Shown: positions 1-8,246, counted from the first letter of the stretch. The stretch is 64,000 nucleotides of DNA from Nitrincola schmidtii (GCF_008973715.1 NZ_WBOL01000011.1:62001-126000), one strand, 5' to 3'. The notes: generated by a model from the sequence alone, not told the origin. A program made the numbers and translations.

Positions 1-611
1 GGAATATGTAAGGCAGCCCTTGCATCAAAACGCTGGGTAAACTTGTCAAAAAAGTCCTGACCGAAAGATAAGCCTACTTCAGCAGATCCGATATGTCTTT
101 GTTGATAATAGACAGGGATCACGCCACGAAGCCCAATGCCGGCCACACCTGACTCTAAGCCGCTTTGAGGTTGTTTTTGTAGATTAGCTTGTACAACTGT
201 TTGTCGAAAGCTGCTTAAGTCATCATCAAATCGACTGAGTTGATGTAAGCGCAAGAAAGACGTTGCTGGGGGTAAATGGAATTGAAATTGTTGAATGTTG
301 TATTCCGCTTTGAGGATATCGTAAATGGGCAAGGTGAGTTCAGTTAAACGATCACGATCTTGGTTCGCAAAAGCCTCAATGATGCCAGTGGCAGCGATAG
401 AGGCAGTAGTGATTCGTAAGGCCTGATCTGATGTTTCTTCAATAGATGAAAGCAACGCCTTGTGAAGATCTTCAAGTTGACGAGTTTCGGCTCGTTGTGT
501 GATATTGCCGAGAATAGATAAAGTGGTTGGAATGATGATTGCGATGACTAAGATCAGCATTATTGCGATACCTAGTACCAGTCGAACAGAAATTCGGATA
601 TTTCTGAGCAT
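1..611 (-). CDS. Methyl-accepting chemotaxis protein, N-terminal part (cut by left edge)
   Basis: The minus strand is open from an ATG at 611 to the window edge, giving the first 203 residues of a longer protein. A hydrophobic helix at about residues 8-30 (LVLGIAIMLILVIAIII) is followed by an extracytoplasmic region with the double-Cache look: FHLPPATSFLRLH near residue 102, then GLRGVIPVYYQQRHIGSAEV near residue 157. This pairing is typical of dCache_3-type sensor domains of chemoreceptors. The HAMP and signalling domains would lie off the left edge, so a histidine kinase or diguanylate cyclase with the same sensor cannot be excluded. An AAGGAA sequence sits about 7 nt before the ATG and supports the start. 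The ligand is not predictable. Confidence 0.75.
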   Translation of the reverse strand, partial: MLRNIRISVRLVLGIAIMLILVIAIIIPTTLSILGNITQRAETRQLEDLHKALLSSIEETSDQALRITTASIAATGIIEAFANQDRDRLTELTLPIYDILKAEYNIQQFQFHLPPATSFLRLHQLSRFDDDLSSFRQTVVQANLQKQPQSGLESGVAGIGLRGVIPVYYQQRHIGSAEVGLSFGQDFFDKFTQRFDARAALHI

Positions 612-713
612 GAGGATGGTTCCTTGATCTGGAAACCGCAGTCTTTGCGGCCTGTATTGATAAGTAAGCTATTACTAATTCAAGCACATTTTGTAAGTAT
701 ATCAAACTTGTCT

Positions 714-738
714 TTTAGTTCTGTTTGAAAGAACTAAA
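714..738. promoter_or_regulatory. Perfect 9-bp inverted repeat upstream of the AEC transporter gene
   Basis: TTTAGTTCT and AGAACTAAA form a perfect inverted repeat with a 7-nt spacer, ending 20 nt before the transporter ATG at 759, in the divergent gap shared with the chemoreceptor gene. It could be an operator for a local regulator or a hairpin in the 5' leader. No T-run follows, so it is not a terminator. Function is inferred from position only. Confidence 0.35.
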
Positions 739-758
739 CACACTAAAGAGAAACGACT

Positions 759-1667
759 ATGTTAGCTGTGTTTGCAGTCCTTTGGCCTGTGTTTGCGTTA
801 TTGGTTAGTGGTGCAATTATGCGTCGCTTTCGCTTTCCTGCTGATGAGTTTTGGGCGCCTGCAGAAAAGCTAACCTATTACTTTCTATTTCCTGCGCTAC
901 TGATTCATAGTTTGAGTCAAGCCAGTTTGTCTGGACAAGAATCAATTACACTCATGTTGGCAGTATTGCTGCTTTTATCTTTAGGAGGTGTGGCGTGTTA
1001 TTGGGTGCAACGATTTATCCAACTGGATAATCCAACGTTTACTTCTTTTTTTCAGGGAAGTACCCGATTCAATACCTTCGTTGCTTTAGCCGTGACCTCA
1101 GCACAGCTTGGTCCAGCAGGATTAGCCTTAGCGGCTGTTGTCGCAGCCGTGATGATTCCAGTGTTGAATTTAATGTGTGTGCTGGTTTTTGCGAAACATT
1201 CAGACCGTCAACCGTCATTCTTAGGTGTACTAAAAACCTTAGTGACCAATCCTTTAATTTTAGGATCTATTGCCGGTGTTTTAATCAATTTAGGCGGTGG
1301 TTTACCTGAATTAATGCTGCCTTTCTTTGCCTTGTTAGCGCAAATGGCATTGCCCTTAGGGCTGCTGGCTGTTGGAGCAGCGTTGAATTTATCTGCGCTA
1401 CGTCGTTCAGGTAAAGGGATGTTCTATTCGATGCTGATCAAACTAGTACTCTTCCCGCTATTGGCATGGCTGATAGCATGGAGTTTAGGTTTGTCTCAAT
1501 TAGCCGCAGCAACGTTAATTATTTTTTCCACCATTCCGACCGCAACCTCAGCCTATATTTTAGCGAGGCAGTTAGGCGGTGATGCGCCTTTAATGGCTTC
1601 TATCATCACCGCGCAAACCTTAATGTCTATGTTAACCATTCCTATCTGGCTGGCATTGTTACCTTAA
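759..1667 (+). CDS. AEC (auxin efflux carrier) family transporter
   Basis: A 302-residue, very hydrophobic protein with roughly ten predicted membrane helices in two halves, the usual AEC/BASS-like inverted topology. The N-terminus (FAVLWPVFALLVSGAIMRRF) and the later NPLILGSIAGVLINL and LPLGLLAVGAALNL segments are typical of bacterial AEC proteins. Family members export or exchange organic anions such as malate, but substrates are rarely assignable from sequence and I do not assign one. The gene stands alone: it is divergent from the chemoreceptor gene and convergent with the HDOD gene, with only 2 nt between the two stop codons. The start follows AAAGAGAAA, a plausible ribosome site. Confidence 0.8.
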   Translation: MLAVFAVLWPVFALLVSGAIMRRFRFPADEFWAPAEKLTYYFLFPALLIHSLSQASLSGQESITLMLAVLLLLSLGGVACYWVQRFIQLDNPTFTSFFQGSTRFNTFVALAVTSAQLGPAGLALAAVVAAVMIPVLNLMCVLVFAKHSDRQPSFLGVLKTLVTNPLILGSIAGVLINLGGGLPELMLPFFALLAQMALPLGLLAVGAALNLSALRRSGKGMFYSMLIKLVLFPLLAWLIAWSLGLSQLAAATLIIFSTIPTATSAYILARQLGGDAPLMASIITAQTLMSMLTIPIWLALLP

Positions 1668-1669
1668 GG

Positions 1670-3022
1670 TTATTCAATTAGCCCGCGTAGGCTCAACGGT
1701 AAACCTAGTTTCCGACGTCTCAATGCTGGAATGATTTTCTCTTTCAGCGTGTCTTCTAGGGGTTGGCTGTTTAGATTCAGCAGTTGAAGGTATTCGTTTA
1801 AGTACAGGCTTTTTGCTGAGATCTCCTCTTTGTGCAGTATTGATCGGACAATGCTAGCAATGTATAGGATAGCCACAGACTTCCTCACCGTTTCGGGCAA
1901 GCGGTCTGGATCAGCAAACGTAGGATAACCTTTATATCCCAGAGGTTCATGAATGCTACTTGGAAGCGACCAGGATTTCAGTAGCGCTGAGCCCATCGAG
2001 GCAGCATCCACTTGACCAAATAAACTTGCTAACTTTGGACTTTGGTTTTTCAGAAGCTCTACAACGACTTCACCAATTTGGCTCATGAGACCTAAGGTTG
2101 CTAGTTCAGCCGACTTGCCCTGTTGCGAAACTTGAGCAATCACAAATGCCAAGTGAGAGATTTCTAGCGATAAATTATGGTTGGTTCGGAAAAACTCAGT
2201 GTCAGGCAGGCTGCTGCGCATACTTTCTGAAATAACTATTTGATAAACGCTATCTATACCAAGCAAGGATATGGCGTGCTGAATATCAGAAATTTTATTC
2301 TCTAACCCGTAACTTGCAGAATTAATTGATTTTAACAGAGTGCTAGTCAGGGAAGGATCTTGACGTATCAGTTCAACCACTTCGTTATGGCTACTATTAG
2401 GATCTAAAAGCTTTGTTAATAGCTGCATGGACGAAACGGGTAGTCGAGGCACTTTAGCCAGTACTTGCTGGGCAGTCGCGGAGCTTACAAATTCACCCTG
2501 ATGCTGGGTGTTGGCTCTGAAAAGTGCTTCTTTCAATTGGCGATTTTGCTGAGAGATCTGCTGGGTTGATCGAAAGCTGCCTTCATAGCGCTTTTTCAGT
2601 TGTTTAAATAACCCTTTTTTAAGATAAAGCTGAAGCTCACTGGGTAATAGATCGTATTTGGTAAGGCTCAAACTCAGAAGCGCAGTTGGTTCGTTTGCCT
2701 GGATGGTCAGCTGATGAGTGTCACCTGAATAAAAGGCTACATCGGTTATCCAGTCTCCAACTGAGAAGACTTGCCGGTCTTGTTCAGACGTCAGGCTGCC
2801 TTTGGTGACGAAAAAAAGTGCATCCACAGGAGAGTCGGCAAAGAACAGTACCTCACCGCTTTCTAACGCTTTGGGTTTTAACTGTGAGTTGATTTGCTGA
2901 ATCAGGTTGCCATCAAGTTCACTGAAAAGACTCGTTAGAATACTTGAGCTATTGCTCGAACTTGTTTCAGTGGAGCTTATGGTGCTTGCATTGTTTGGGT
3001 TACGTTTCCATGGCTTCAGCAT
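1670..3022 (-). CDS. HDOD-domain protein with N-terminal cyclic-nucleotide-binding-like domain
   Basis: A 450-residue cytoplasmic regulator. Residues 8-31 are a Ser/Thr/Asn-rich low-complexity tail. Residues 45-130 resemble a cAMP-binding-type beta-roll (GEVLFFADSPVDALFFVTKG), although I do not see the full phosphate-binding cassette, so nucleotide binding is doubtful. A helical, possibly coiled linker covers 135-175. Residues 188-385 are an HDOD domain (LPVSSMQLLTKLL, DPSLTSTLLKSINSASYGL, AISLLGIDSVYQIV). HDOD proteins lack the HD hydrolase residues and act as regulatory scaffolds in signalling and motility. It is monocistronic and no partner gene is adjacent. Target and ligand are unknown. 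Confidence 0.8.
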   Translation of the reverse strand: MLKPWKRNPNNASTISSTETSSSNSSSILTSLFSELDGNLIQQINSQLKPKALESGEVLFFADSPVDALFFVTKGSLTSEQDRQVFSVGDWITDVAFYSGDTHQLTIQANEPTALLSLSLTKYDLLPSELQLYLKKGLFKQLKKRYEGSFRSTQQISQQNRQLKEALFRANTQHQGEFVSSATAQQVLAKVPRLPVSSMQLLTKLLDPNSSHNEVVELIRQDPSLTSTLLKSINSASYGLENKISDIQHAISLLGIDSVYQIVISESMRSSLPDTEFFRTNHNLSLEISHLAFVIAQVSQQGKSAELATLGLMSQIGEVVVELLKNQSPKLASLFGQVDAASMGSALLKSWSLPSSIHEPLGYKGYPTFADPDRLPETVRKSVAILYIASIVRSILHKEEISAKSLYLNEYLQLLNLNSQPLEDTLKEKIIPALRRRKLGLPLSLRGLIE

Positions 3023-3392
3023 AACAGGTCCTTCGCTAAAAGAGGTTACTTACACTTGGGTGAGTATAAAACGTTTTTAAAAAAAGCGATATTTTACTTC
3101 AGTAGCCTCCATTAGCAGGATTTATGTCAATCAACAATATATTGTTATAAATCAATTCACTATTCTTTAGGCTTGAGTAATGCTCTTAAGAGTTGCAAAT
3201 AAAGTGCTGCCATCAAATGAAAAAAATGGTTAACGCACTTGCAATAATTCAGAAATATGAAACACTATAGCCTATAGGGTCATTAGGGCAAACGAATGTT
3301 TGAACCTCCCCTGTAGCGCCCTTGATTTAGTCGTTCTGTAGTTATTACAGATAATTCAAACTATTAGTATAAAAAGCAGATGAGATGTCGCA
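3023..3392. other. Intergenic region without a recognisable gene; contains a 14-bp palindrome
   Basis: This 370-base gap separates the leftward HDOD gene from the rightward small ORF. It is AT-rich, has no open frame of note on either strand, and should hold the HDOD promoter and possibly one for the small ORF. AACAATATATTGTT at 3133-3146 is a perfect 14-bp palindrome, a plausible dimer-binding site about 110 nt upstream of the HDOD start. I could not fix a -35/-10 pair with confidence. Confidence 0.4.
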
Positions 3393-3518
3393 ATGAAACG
3401 GAGCCCAGATCTACTTTTGATTTTAGTGATAGTGTTTGTCGTTGGTACGGTGATGACAGGTGTATCTCAAAGCGCTCCAGAGATAGCATCCGTGGTTCAA
3501 CAGGTATTTAATAGTTAA
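3393..3518 (+). CDS. Small single-pass membrane peptide, 41 aa
   Basis: A short ORF reading MKRSPDLLLILVIVFVVGTV and ending in SVVQQVFNS. It has a positively charged start, one membrane helix at about residues 7-24, and a polar tail. The shape (basic N-terminus, one helix, short periplasmic tail) is that of a genuine small inner-membrane protein, and I have an impression of similar short MKR-PDLL proteins in related bacteria, which I cannot verify here. Its TAA (3516-3518) overlaps the stop codon of fau on the opposite strand. The upstream ribosome site is weak (GAG about 9 nt before the ATG). Function unknown. A database search for conservation would settle whether it is real. Confidence 0.5.
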   Translation: MKRSPDLLLILVIVFVVGTVMTGVSQSAPEIASVVQQVFNS

Positions 3519-4123
3519 AAAAGATGAAGGTGTTGTTCTGTGGCAACTCCCGCTAACGGAACATCCCACTCCTCGATAGGTAATTGATCGACTTGTTGCA
3601 GTTCGTGTGCAAGTCCGATGAGATGTGGTCCGCGCAAGCCTTTTTCGTTACACTTGAAGCCAAAAGTACGATCATAATAGCCACCACCCATTCCCAGTCT
3701 TCCCCCGTTTTGATCAAAAGCGACCAGTGGTAAACAAACCAAATCTAATGCCCACGCTGGCCTCATAGGACCATTTTCAATCCTTGGTTCTTTAATCTTA
3801 TAGCTATTTAAACGCATTCTAGACTGGGGTGTGTAAGGAATGAACCATAAACAGTTATGTAGAATTGGGTGCAAAACCGGTAAATAAACTGTTTTCTTTA
3901 GTTTCCAGCAGAGTTGTATCAAGGGCTCAGCACTGATCTCGCCGTCATTTGGTAGATACAGCGCAATATGCTTCGCTCGTCGAAATAATAACTGTTGGCT
4001 TAGATGTTTACAGACTTGGTGAGCATGCTGACGTTGAGTCGACGCTGATAGGTTGCGACGCTGTGATCTTAGGTGGCGGCGAAGTTGTTTACGATCAAGA
4101 TTGATATGGCTATCAGATGGCAT
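3515..4123 (-). CDS. fau: 5-formyltetrahydrofolate cyclo-ligase
   Basis: This enzyme converts 5-formyl-THF to 5,10-methenyl-THF with ATP, salvaging inactive folate. The 202-residue protein has the basic N-terminal helix (DRKQLRRHLRSQRR) and the family signature GRLGMGGGYYDR at 141-152, which contributes to ATP and Mg binding. Length matches the family. It sits directly downstream of the 6S RNA gene on the same strand. That order (zapA, ssrS, fau/ygfA) is a long-known arrangement in gammaproteobacteria, and the enzyme is often made from transcripts that read through 6S RNA. Confidence 0.93.
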   Translation of the reverse strand: MPSDSHINLDRKQLRRHLRSQRRNLSASTQRQHAHQVCKHLSQQLLFRRAKHIALYLPNDGEISAEPLIQLCWKLKKTVYLPVLHPILHNCLWFIPYTPQSRMRLNSYKIKEPRIENGPMRPAWALDLVCLPLVAFDQNGGRLGMGGGYYDRTFGFKCNEKGLRGPHLIGLAHELQQVDQLPIEEWDVPLAGVATEQHLHLF

Positions 4124-4131
4124 GAATTGAA

Positions 4132-4309
4132 GATCCCCCAGAGTGCCGTTTACTGATTCTGGCCCTGAACCGTGAGGTTCAGAGAGGGAACGTTGTCTAA
4201 CATATTAGGCTTTCCGTCAAGCGGACATGCACACAACACTAAACTTCGTCCCCGTTTAGAAGGATATAGGCTCGAGGGACTTAACCAGCTCTCGAACACT
4301 CCAGGAGAT
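4132..4309 (-). ncRNA. ssrS: 6S RNA
   Basis: 6S RNA folds as a long open-promoter mimic and sequesters sigma-70 RNA polymerase in stationary phase. On the minus strand the 5' end ATCTCCTGGAGTG pairs over 13 positions (counting G-U pairs) with CACTCTGGGGGAT at the 3' end, forming the closing stem. Inside, GTTCGAGAGCTGG, GTCCCTCGAGCC and CTGAACCTCACGGTTCAG resemble the conserved arms of the E. coli RNA. A strong TATAAT lies 7 nt before the inferred start at 4309. Length is about 178 nt, and it lies between zapA and fau as expected. The ends are inferred from the stem and may be off by a few bases. Confidence 0.92.
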
Positions 4310-4315
4310 ACCCTC

Positions 4316-4343
4316 ATTATAACAGAATAGATTTATTTGTCAG
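4316..4343 (-). promoter_or_regulatory. Sigma-70-type promoter of the 6S RNA gene
   Basis: Reading the minus strand, CTGACA (4343-4338), a 16-nt spacer and a perfect TATAAT (4321-4316) precede the inferred 6S start at 4309. The -35 element overlaps the zapA stop codon, so 6S RNA can be made independently of zapA. Confidence 0.65.
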
Positions 4344-4639
4344 TCGTCTCGGTCGATGCGATTGAGTGAATCATCAATTTTGTGAGCGATGCGCCGTAAC
4401 TGAGTTTCAATATGATAGCGGTTTTGTTCTTTAGCCTTCAGTAACTCATGCGACATATTCAGAGCTGCCATCACCGCTATGCGCTCTAAGCCAACAATTT
4501 TTCCGGTGCTACGTATGTCACGCATTTTTTCATTCAAATAATCGGCTGAAGCTAACAGCTCCGCTTCAGCACCATCTGGACAGCTGATGGTATATTCTTT
4601 ATCAAGTAGCTTTACGGTAACGCTTCGCGCTGTGGTCAT
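4340..4639 (-). CDS. zapA: Cell division protein ZapA
   Basis: ZapA binds FtsZ and bundles its filaments at midcell. The 99-residue protein has the family N-terminal fold (VTVKLLDKEYTISCPDG, then LLASADYLNEKMRDIR), followed by the conserved ERIAVMAALNMSHELL helix and a C-terminal coiled coil. Length is typical. Its ATG overlaps the end of the upstream small coiled-coil gene by 4 nt, indicating translational coupling, and 6S RNA and fau follow. Confidence 0.93.
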   Translation of the reverse strand: MTTARSVTVKLLDKEYTISCPDGAEAELLASADYLNEKMRDIRSTGKIVGLERIAVMAALNMSHELLKAKEQNRYHIETQLRRIAHKIDDSLNRIDRDD

Positions 4640-4845
4640 GATCCGTGCTCCAAGGACTTCAGCCGTGAAATCATTGCTTCTATCTTACTTTGAGTTTGAG
4701 CGTTAATCTGCAATAGCTGGGTGCGCTCTTCCTTAAGACGATGCTCGGACTCACGCAAACGCTTATTCTCGACTTCCAGTGCATTGAGTCGACTAATCAA
4801 CTGATCAACTTTGTGTTCCAGTGCATTGAAAAGATGTTCGCTCAT
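4636..4845 (-). CDS. Small coiled-coil protein, TIGR02449/ZapB-like
   Basis: A 69-residue protein that is almost entirely one heptad-patterned coiled coil (LEHKVDQLISRLNALEVENK, then RLREEHRLK-like repeats). A protein of this type precedes zapA in Pseudomonas and relatives and is usually annotated as a TIGR02449 family or ZapB-like division protein. It overlaps zapA by 4 nt. A role with ZapA at the division ring is inferred from position and shape only. Confidence 0.8.
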   Translation of the reverse strand: MSEHLFNALEHKVDQLISRLNALEVENKRLRESEHRLKEERTQLLQINAQTQSKIEAMISRLKSLEHGS

Positions 4846-4959
4846 GTTGATGTGCTTCCTGATCGCTTTAATTTTCTATATTAACAGCCTGCAACAAGGC
4901 GTCAATGCAGCTGGCTATTCATACCCTTACGCGTAAATGCTAGCATAGCCTGTTAACGA

Positions 4960-5589
4960 ATGATTGATTTCTTAATGGATAACATGATGTCTGCCGAAAA
5001 AACACCCTTAGTGATACCTATCGAACTGCCTGATTTTGATCTGCTTGCAGATGTGATGATTAGTGAAGGGGTATTAACACTCTCACCTTCTGAGCTGCAT
5101 GGGCTAATAACAGGGCAGCTTTCAGCGGGAGCACGATTTGATAGTGATACCTTGCTTCGTGTTCTCTGTGAGCTAATGAACGTCACTCAGCTTGATCATG
5201 AAGTGACGAAAGTGACCTTGATTGAGTTGTATCAAGCGACACTTTTTCAGCTTCAAGATGAAGATTTTGGTTTTCGCCTTCTGTTACCCGATGATGATCA
5301 AGAAATAAGTCAGCGAGTCGACGCCTTAAGTAGCTGGTGTAGTGGTTTTCTGGCCGGTTTTGGTATGTACTTGGGTGATCATTCCATGTCTGAAACGCTT
5401 AAAGAAGGGTTGCAGGATCTATCAGAAATTGCTCAAGTTTCAAGTGCCCCAGAGGAATTGAGCGCTGAAGATGAGGCGGGATTGCTAGAGTTGCAAGAGT
5501 ATGTGCGCATGGCCGCACTATTTATGTTCACAGAATGCAATCCCAACGTTGACCCCGAAAGCGAAGATTCACGTAGTAAGTTGCATTAA
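4960..5589 (+). CDS. UPF0149 (YgfB/YecA-like) family protein
   Basis: A 209-residue acidic protein with the UPF0149 features: an N-terminal helical part (LSPSELHGLITGQLSAGA) and the central SSWCSGFLAGFGM motif, ending in LLELQEYVRMAALFMFTE. The family is structurally known, but its biochemical role is poorly defined; in Pseudomonas the YgfB homologue has been linked to regulation of a cell-wall amidase gene. It is divergent from the zapA cluster and upstream of pepP, the classical ygfB-pepP-ubiH order. ATGs at 4984 and 4987 are alternative starts and the upstream ribosome sites do not decide. Confidence 0.85.
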   Translation: MIDFLMDNMMSAEKTPLVIPIELPDFDLLADVMISEGVLTLSPSELHGLITGQLSAGARFDSDTLLRVLCELMNVTQLDHEVTKVTLIELYQATLFQLQDEDFGFRLLLPDDDQEISQRVDALSSWCSGFLAGFGMYLGDHSMSETLKEGLQDLSEIAQVSSAPEELSAEDEAGLLELQEYVRMAALFMFTECNPNVDPESEDSRSKLH

Positions 5590-5665
5590 AGTTCAAATGT
5601 AGACGACATCTTCATTTGGACTAAAGACACTTAAAGAACATTCGAGAAGAGCGATCGAGATATTC

Positions 5666-6985
5666 ATGAAAATTACACAGGCTGACTTTAAACAACGTCG
5701 TCAGGAGTTATTAGCGTTACTGCCGCAAAACTCTATTGCGCTGATACCTGCCGCATCATTAAAAACGCGTAACCGTGATGCTGAATATGCCTTTCGCCAA
5801 GATAGCGATTTTTACTATTTAACGGGGTTTAACGAGCCGGATGCCGTGCTGGTCCTGATGCCAGGGCGCCTTGAAGGGGAAAGCGTCATGTTTTGCCCAC
5901 CCAAGGACCCTGCCATGGAAATTTGGACCGGTTATCGTGCTGGTCCTGATGGGTGTGTGAATGCATTGGGTATGGATCAAGCTTTTCCATTAGATCAGTT
6001 AGATAGCCAGATGCCTGCATTAATCAACGGACGTTCAGTGTTGTGCTATTCCCAAGGACATGATGCGCCGTTTGACCTTCGGGTGAATGCTTGGCTTGAA
6101 GCGCTTAGATTGAAGGTTCGACAAGGTGCTGTGGTGCCACAAATTGTCATGATGCTAGATAGCTGGCTGCATGAAATGCGTTTGTACAAAGATGAAGCTG
6201 AAATCGCTGTCATGCAACGAGCCGCGCAAATATCCGCCGAAGCGCACAGTGCGGCGATGATGAAATGCCAACCAGGTATGTATGAGTATCAGTTGGAATC
6301 GTTTATTCAGCATTACTGCGCCATGTCTGGTGCCCGTTTTCAGGCCTATTCACCCATCGTGGGTGGCGGTGCTAACGCCTGTATTCTTCACTACATCGAC
6401 AACAATGCCGAGTTAAAATCAGGCGATTTAGTGCTTATTGATGCCGGTTGTGAGCTAGACAATTATGCCAGTGATATTACCCGTACTTTCCCCGTGAATG
6501 GTCGTTTTTCCGAGCCACAAAAAGCACTTTACCAAGTGGTTTTGGATACCCAAATAGCTTGTATTGAAGCGATGAAGCCCGGTGTACCTTGGGGTGAAAT
6601 CCATGACCTATCGGTGCGTTTATTAACGGAAGGATTGCTTAGTCTCGGTTTACTCAAGGGTGACTTGGAAGAGTTAATCGCGACAGAAGCCTACAAGCCC
6701 TTTTATATGCATCGAATCGGCCACTGGCTAGGAATGGATGTGCATGATGTCGGGCTTTATAAGCAGCAAGGAGAATGGCGCCCCTTGCAAGCCGGTATGG
6801 TGATGACGATTGAACCGGGTCTATATGTTGCACCAGATAATATGGATGTTGATCCATGCTGGCGCGGAATCGGTATTAGAATTGAAGATGACGTGTTGGT
6901 TACTGAAACAGGTCATCACGTACTAACCAGTGCCGTACCCAAAACAATCGAAGATATTGAAACCTTGATGCAAACCGGAGCTTAA
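5666..6985 (+). CDS. pepP: Xaa-Pro aminopeptidase (aminopeptidase P)
   Basis: A cytoplasmic metallopeptidase that removes N-terminal residues preceding proline. The 439-residue protein has the creatinase-like N-terminal domain (DSDFYYLTGFNEPDAVLVL) and a pita-bread catalytic domain. The five expected metal ligands can be read: D259, D270, H353, E383 and E407, in the motifs IDAGCELDNYASDITRTFP, HRIGHWLGMDVHD, TIEPGLY and GIRIEDD. Length equals the E. coli enzyme. ubiH starts 2 nt after its stop, so pepP and ubiH form an operon. Confidence 0.95.
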   Translation: MKITQADFKQRRQELLALLPQNSIALIPAASLKTRNRDAEYAFRQDSDFYYLTGFNEPDAVLVLMPGRLEGESVMFCPPKDPAMEIWTGYRAGPDGCVNALGMDQAFPLDQLDSQMPALINGRSVLCYSQGHDAPFDLRVNAWLEALRLKVRQGAVVPQIVMMLDSWLHEMRLYKDEAEIAVMQRAAQISAEAHSAAMMKCQPGMYEYQLESFIQHYCAMSGARFQAYSPIVGGGANACILHYIDNNAELKSGDLVLIDAGCELDNYASDITRTFPVNGRFSEPQKALYQVVLDTQIACIEAMKPGVPWGEIHDLSVRLLTEGLLSLGLLKGDLEELIATEAYKPFYMHRIGHWLGMDVHDVGLYKQQGEWRPLQAGMVMTIEPGLYVAPDNMDVDPCWRGIGIRIEDDVLVTETGHHVLTSAVPKTIEDIETLMQTGA

Positions 6986-6987
6986 TC

Positions 6988-8235
6988 ATGAAATCACACT
7001 ATGACTTGGTCATCATTGGCGGCGGCATGGTGGGCGCCAGTTTAGTGTGTGCATTATTGCCTGTGGCAAAAAAGTTCTCTTTAACTATCGCACTGATAGA
7101 ACAGCAACCGATTCCCACGCAAGAAGGTCAGCCTTTTCAGCCGAGTTATGACGCTCGATCTACCGCGCTGGCCTATGGTGTTAAAAGCTTTTACCAAGCC
7201 ACGGGTGTATGGGATCGACTGCAAGAGCATTTAACTCCCATCGAACATATTCATGTATCAGATAAAGGTCGCTTTGGCGTTACACGCCTTCATGCCAAAG
7301 ATGAAGGCGTTTCCGCGCTTGGTTATGTGGTCGAAAATCATTGGCTTGGGCAGGTGTTACTGGATCACATTCAGCAAGACAAGCAAGGTTGCGTGGATCT
7401 TATCTGTCCTGCTTCAGTCAAAGCCGTTTCCCCTTCATCTGAACTGACTCAGCTCAAAGTGGAACATCAGCAAGCCGAGTATGATGTCACTGCGGAATTG
7501 GTAATTTTAGCTGATGGAGGCCGCTCAGGTTTGAGGCAAGCACTCGGTATTCACTTTAATGAACAGTCTTATTATCAACATGCACTGGTCGCTAATATCA
7601 GTGTAGATAGACCGCATCAGGGTATCGCCTACGAACGTTTTACTGAGCGCGGCCCTATGGCCCTATTACCCAGTGAAACCCTGAATGGTGAAGTGCGTTG
7701 TGGTTTAGTCTGGACCTTACCTGATGAAGAAATCGGGGCCTTGCTTTCATTAACGGACGCAGAATTTTTGGCTGAGTTACAGCAAACCTTTGGTTATAGA
7801 GCGGGTCGTTTTACTCGCGTAGGTCAGCGTTATCATTACCCATTAAAACTTACCCTAGCGGAAGAGCAAGTGCGCAGCGGTTTGGTGGTGTTGGGTAATG
7901 CCGCTCATGCGCTGCATCCGATTGCTGGACAGGGTTATAACTTAGCCTTACGGGGCGTGACTGATTTGGCGGAAAATATCATCGTCTCACGTCAACAGGG
8001 CATAAGTATTGGCGATCTGTCCAGATTGCATGCTTATGAACAACAACGTCGATTAGATCAGCAGCGTACCATCATGTTTAGCGACCGAACCATGCGCCTT
8101 TTTTCCAATGCCAACCCATTACTCGGTCTAGGTCGTTCGATAGGATTGCAAGCGATGGATCTATCACCTATGGCCAAAACATTGTTTGCGCGTTCTGCCA
8201 TGGGGCTGGATTCGCCCGCACTAAAACATCCTTAA
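6988..8235 (+). CDS. ubiH: 2-octaprenyl-6-methoxyphenol hydroxylase (FAD monooxygenase)
   Basis: This flavoprotein performs a ring hydroxylation in aerobic ubiquinone biosynthesis. The 415-residue protein opens with the Rossmann FAD motif IIGGGMVGASLV (9-20). The DG motif ADGGRSGLRQALG lies near residue 175, and the second FAD motif GNAAHALHPIAGQGYNLALR begins at 303. It follows pepP by 2 nt and precedes a paralogous hydroxylase by 11 nt, the standard pepP-ubiH-ubiI order. Assignment as UbiH rather than UbiI or UbiF rests on the order and overall resemblance. Confidence 0.9.
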   Translation: MKSHYDLVIIGGGMVGASLVCALLPVAKKFSLTIALIEQQPIPTQEGQPFQPSYDARSTALAYGVKSFYQATGVWDRLQEHLTPIEHIHVSDKGRFGVTRLHAKDEGVSALGYVVENHWLGQVLLDHIQQDKQGCVDLICPASVKAVSPSSELTQLKVEHQQAEYDVTAELVILADGGRSGLRQALGIHFNEQSYYQHALVANISVDRPHQGIAYERFTERGPMALLPSETLNGEVRCGLVWTLPDEEIGALLSLTDAEFLAELQQTFGYRAGRFTRVGQRYHYPLKLTLAEEQVRSGLVVLGNAAHALHPIAGQGYNLALRGVTDLAENIIVSRQQGISIGDLSRLHAYEQQRRLDQQRTIMFSDRTMRLFSNANPLLGLGRSIGLQAMDLSPMAKTLFARSAMGLDSPALKHP

Positions 8236-8246
8236 AGGAATTGCAC

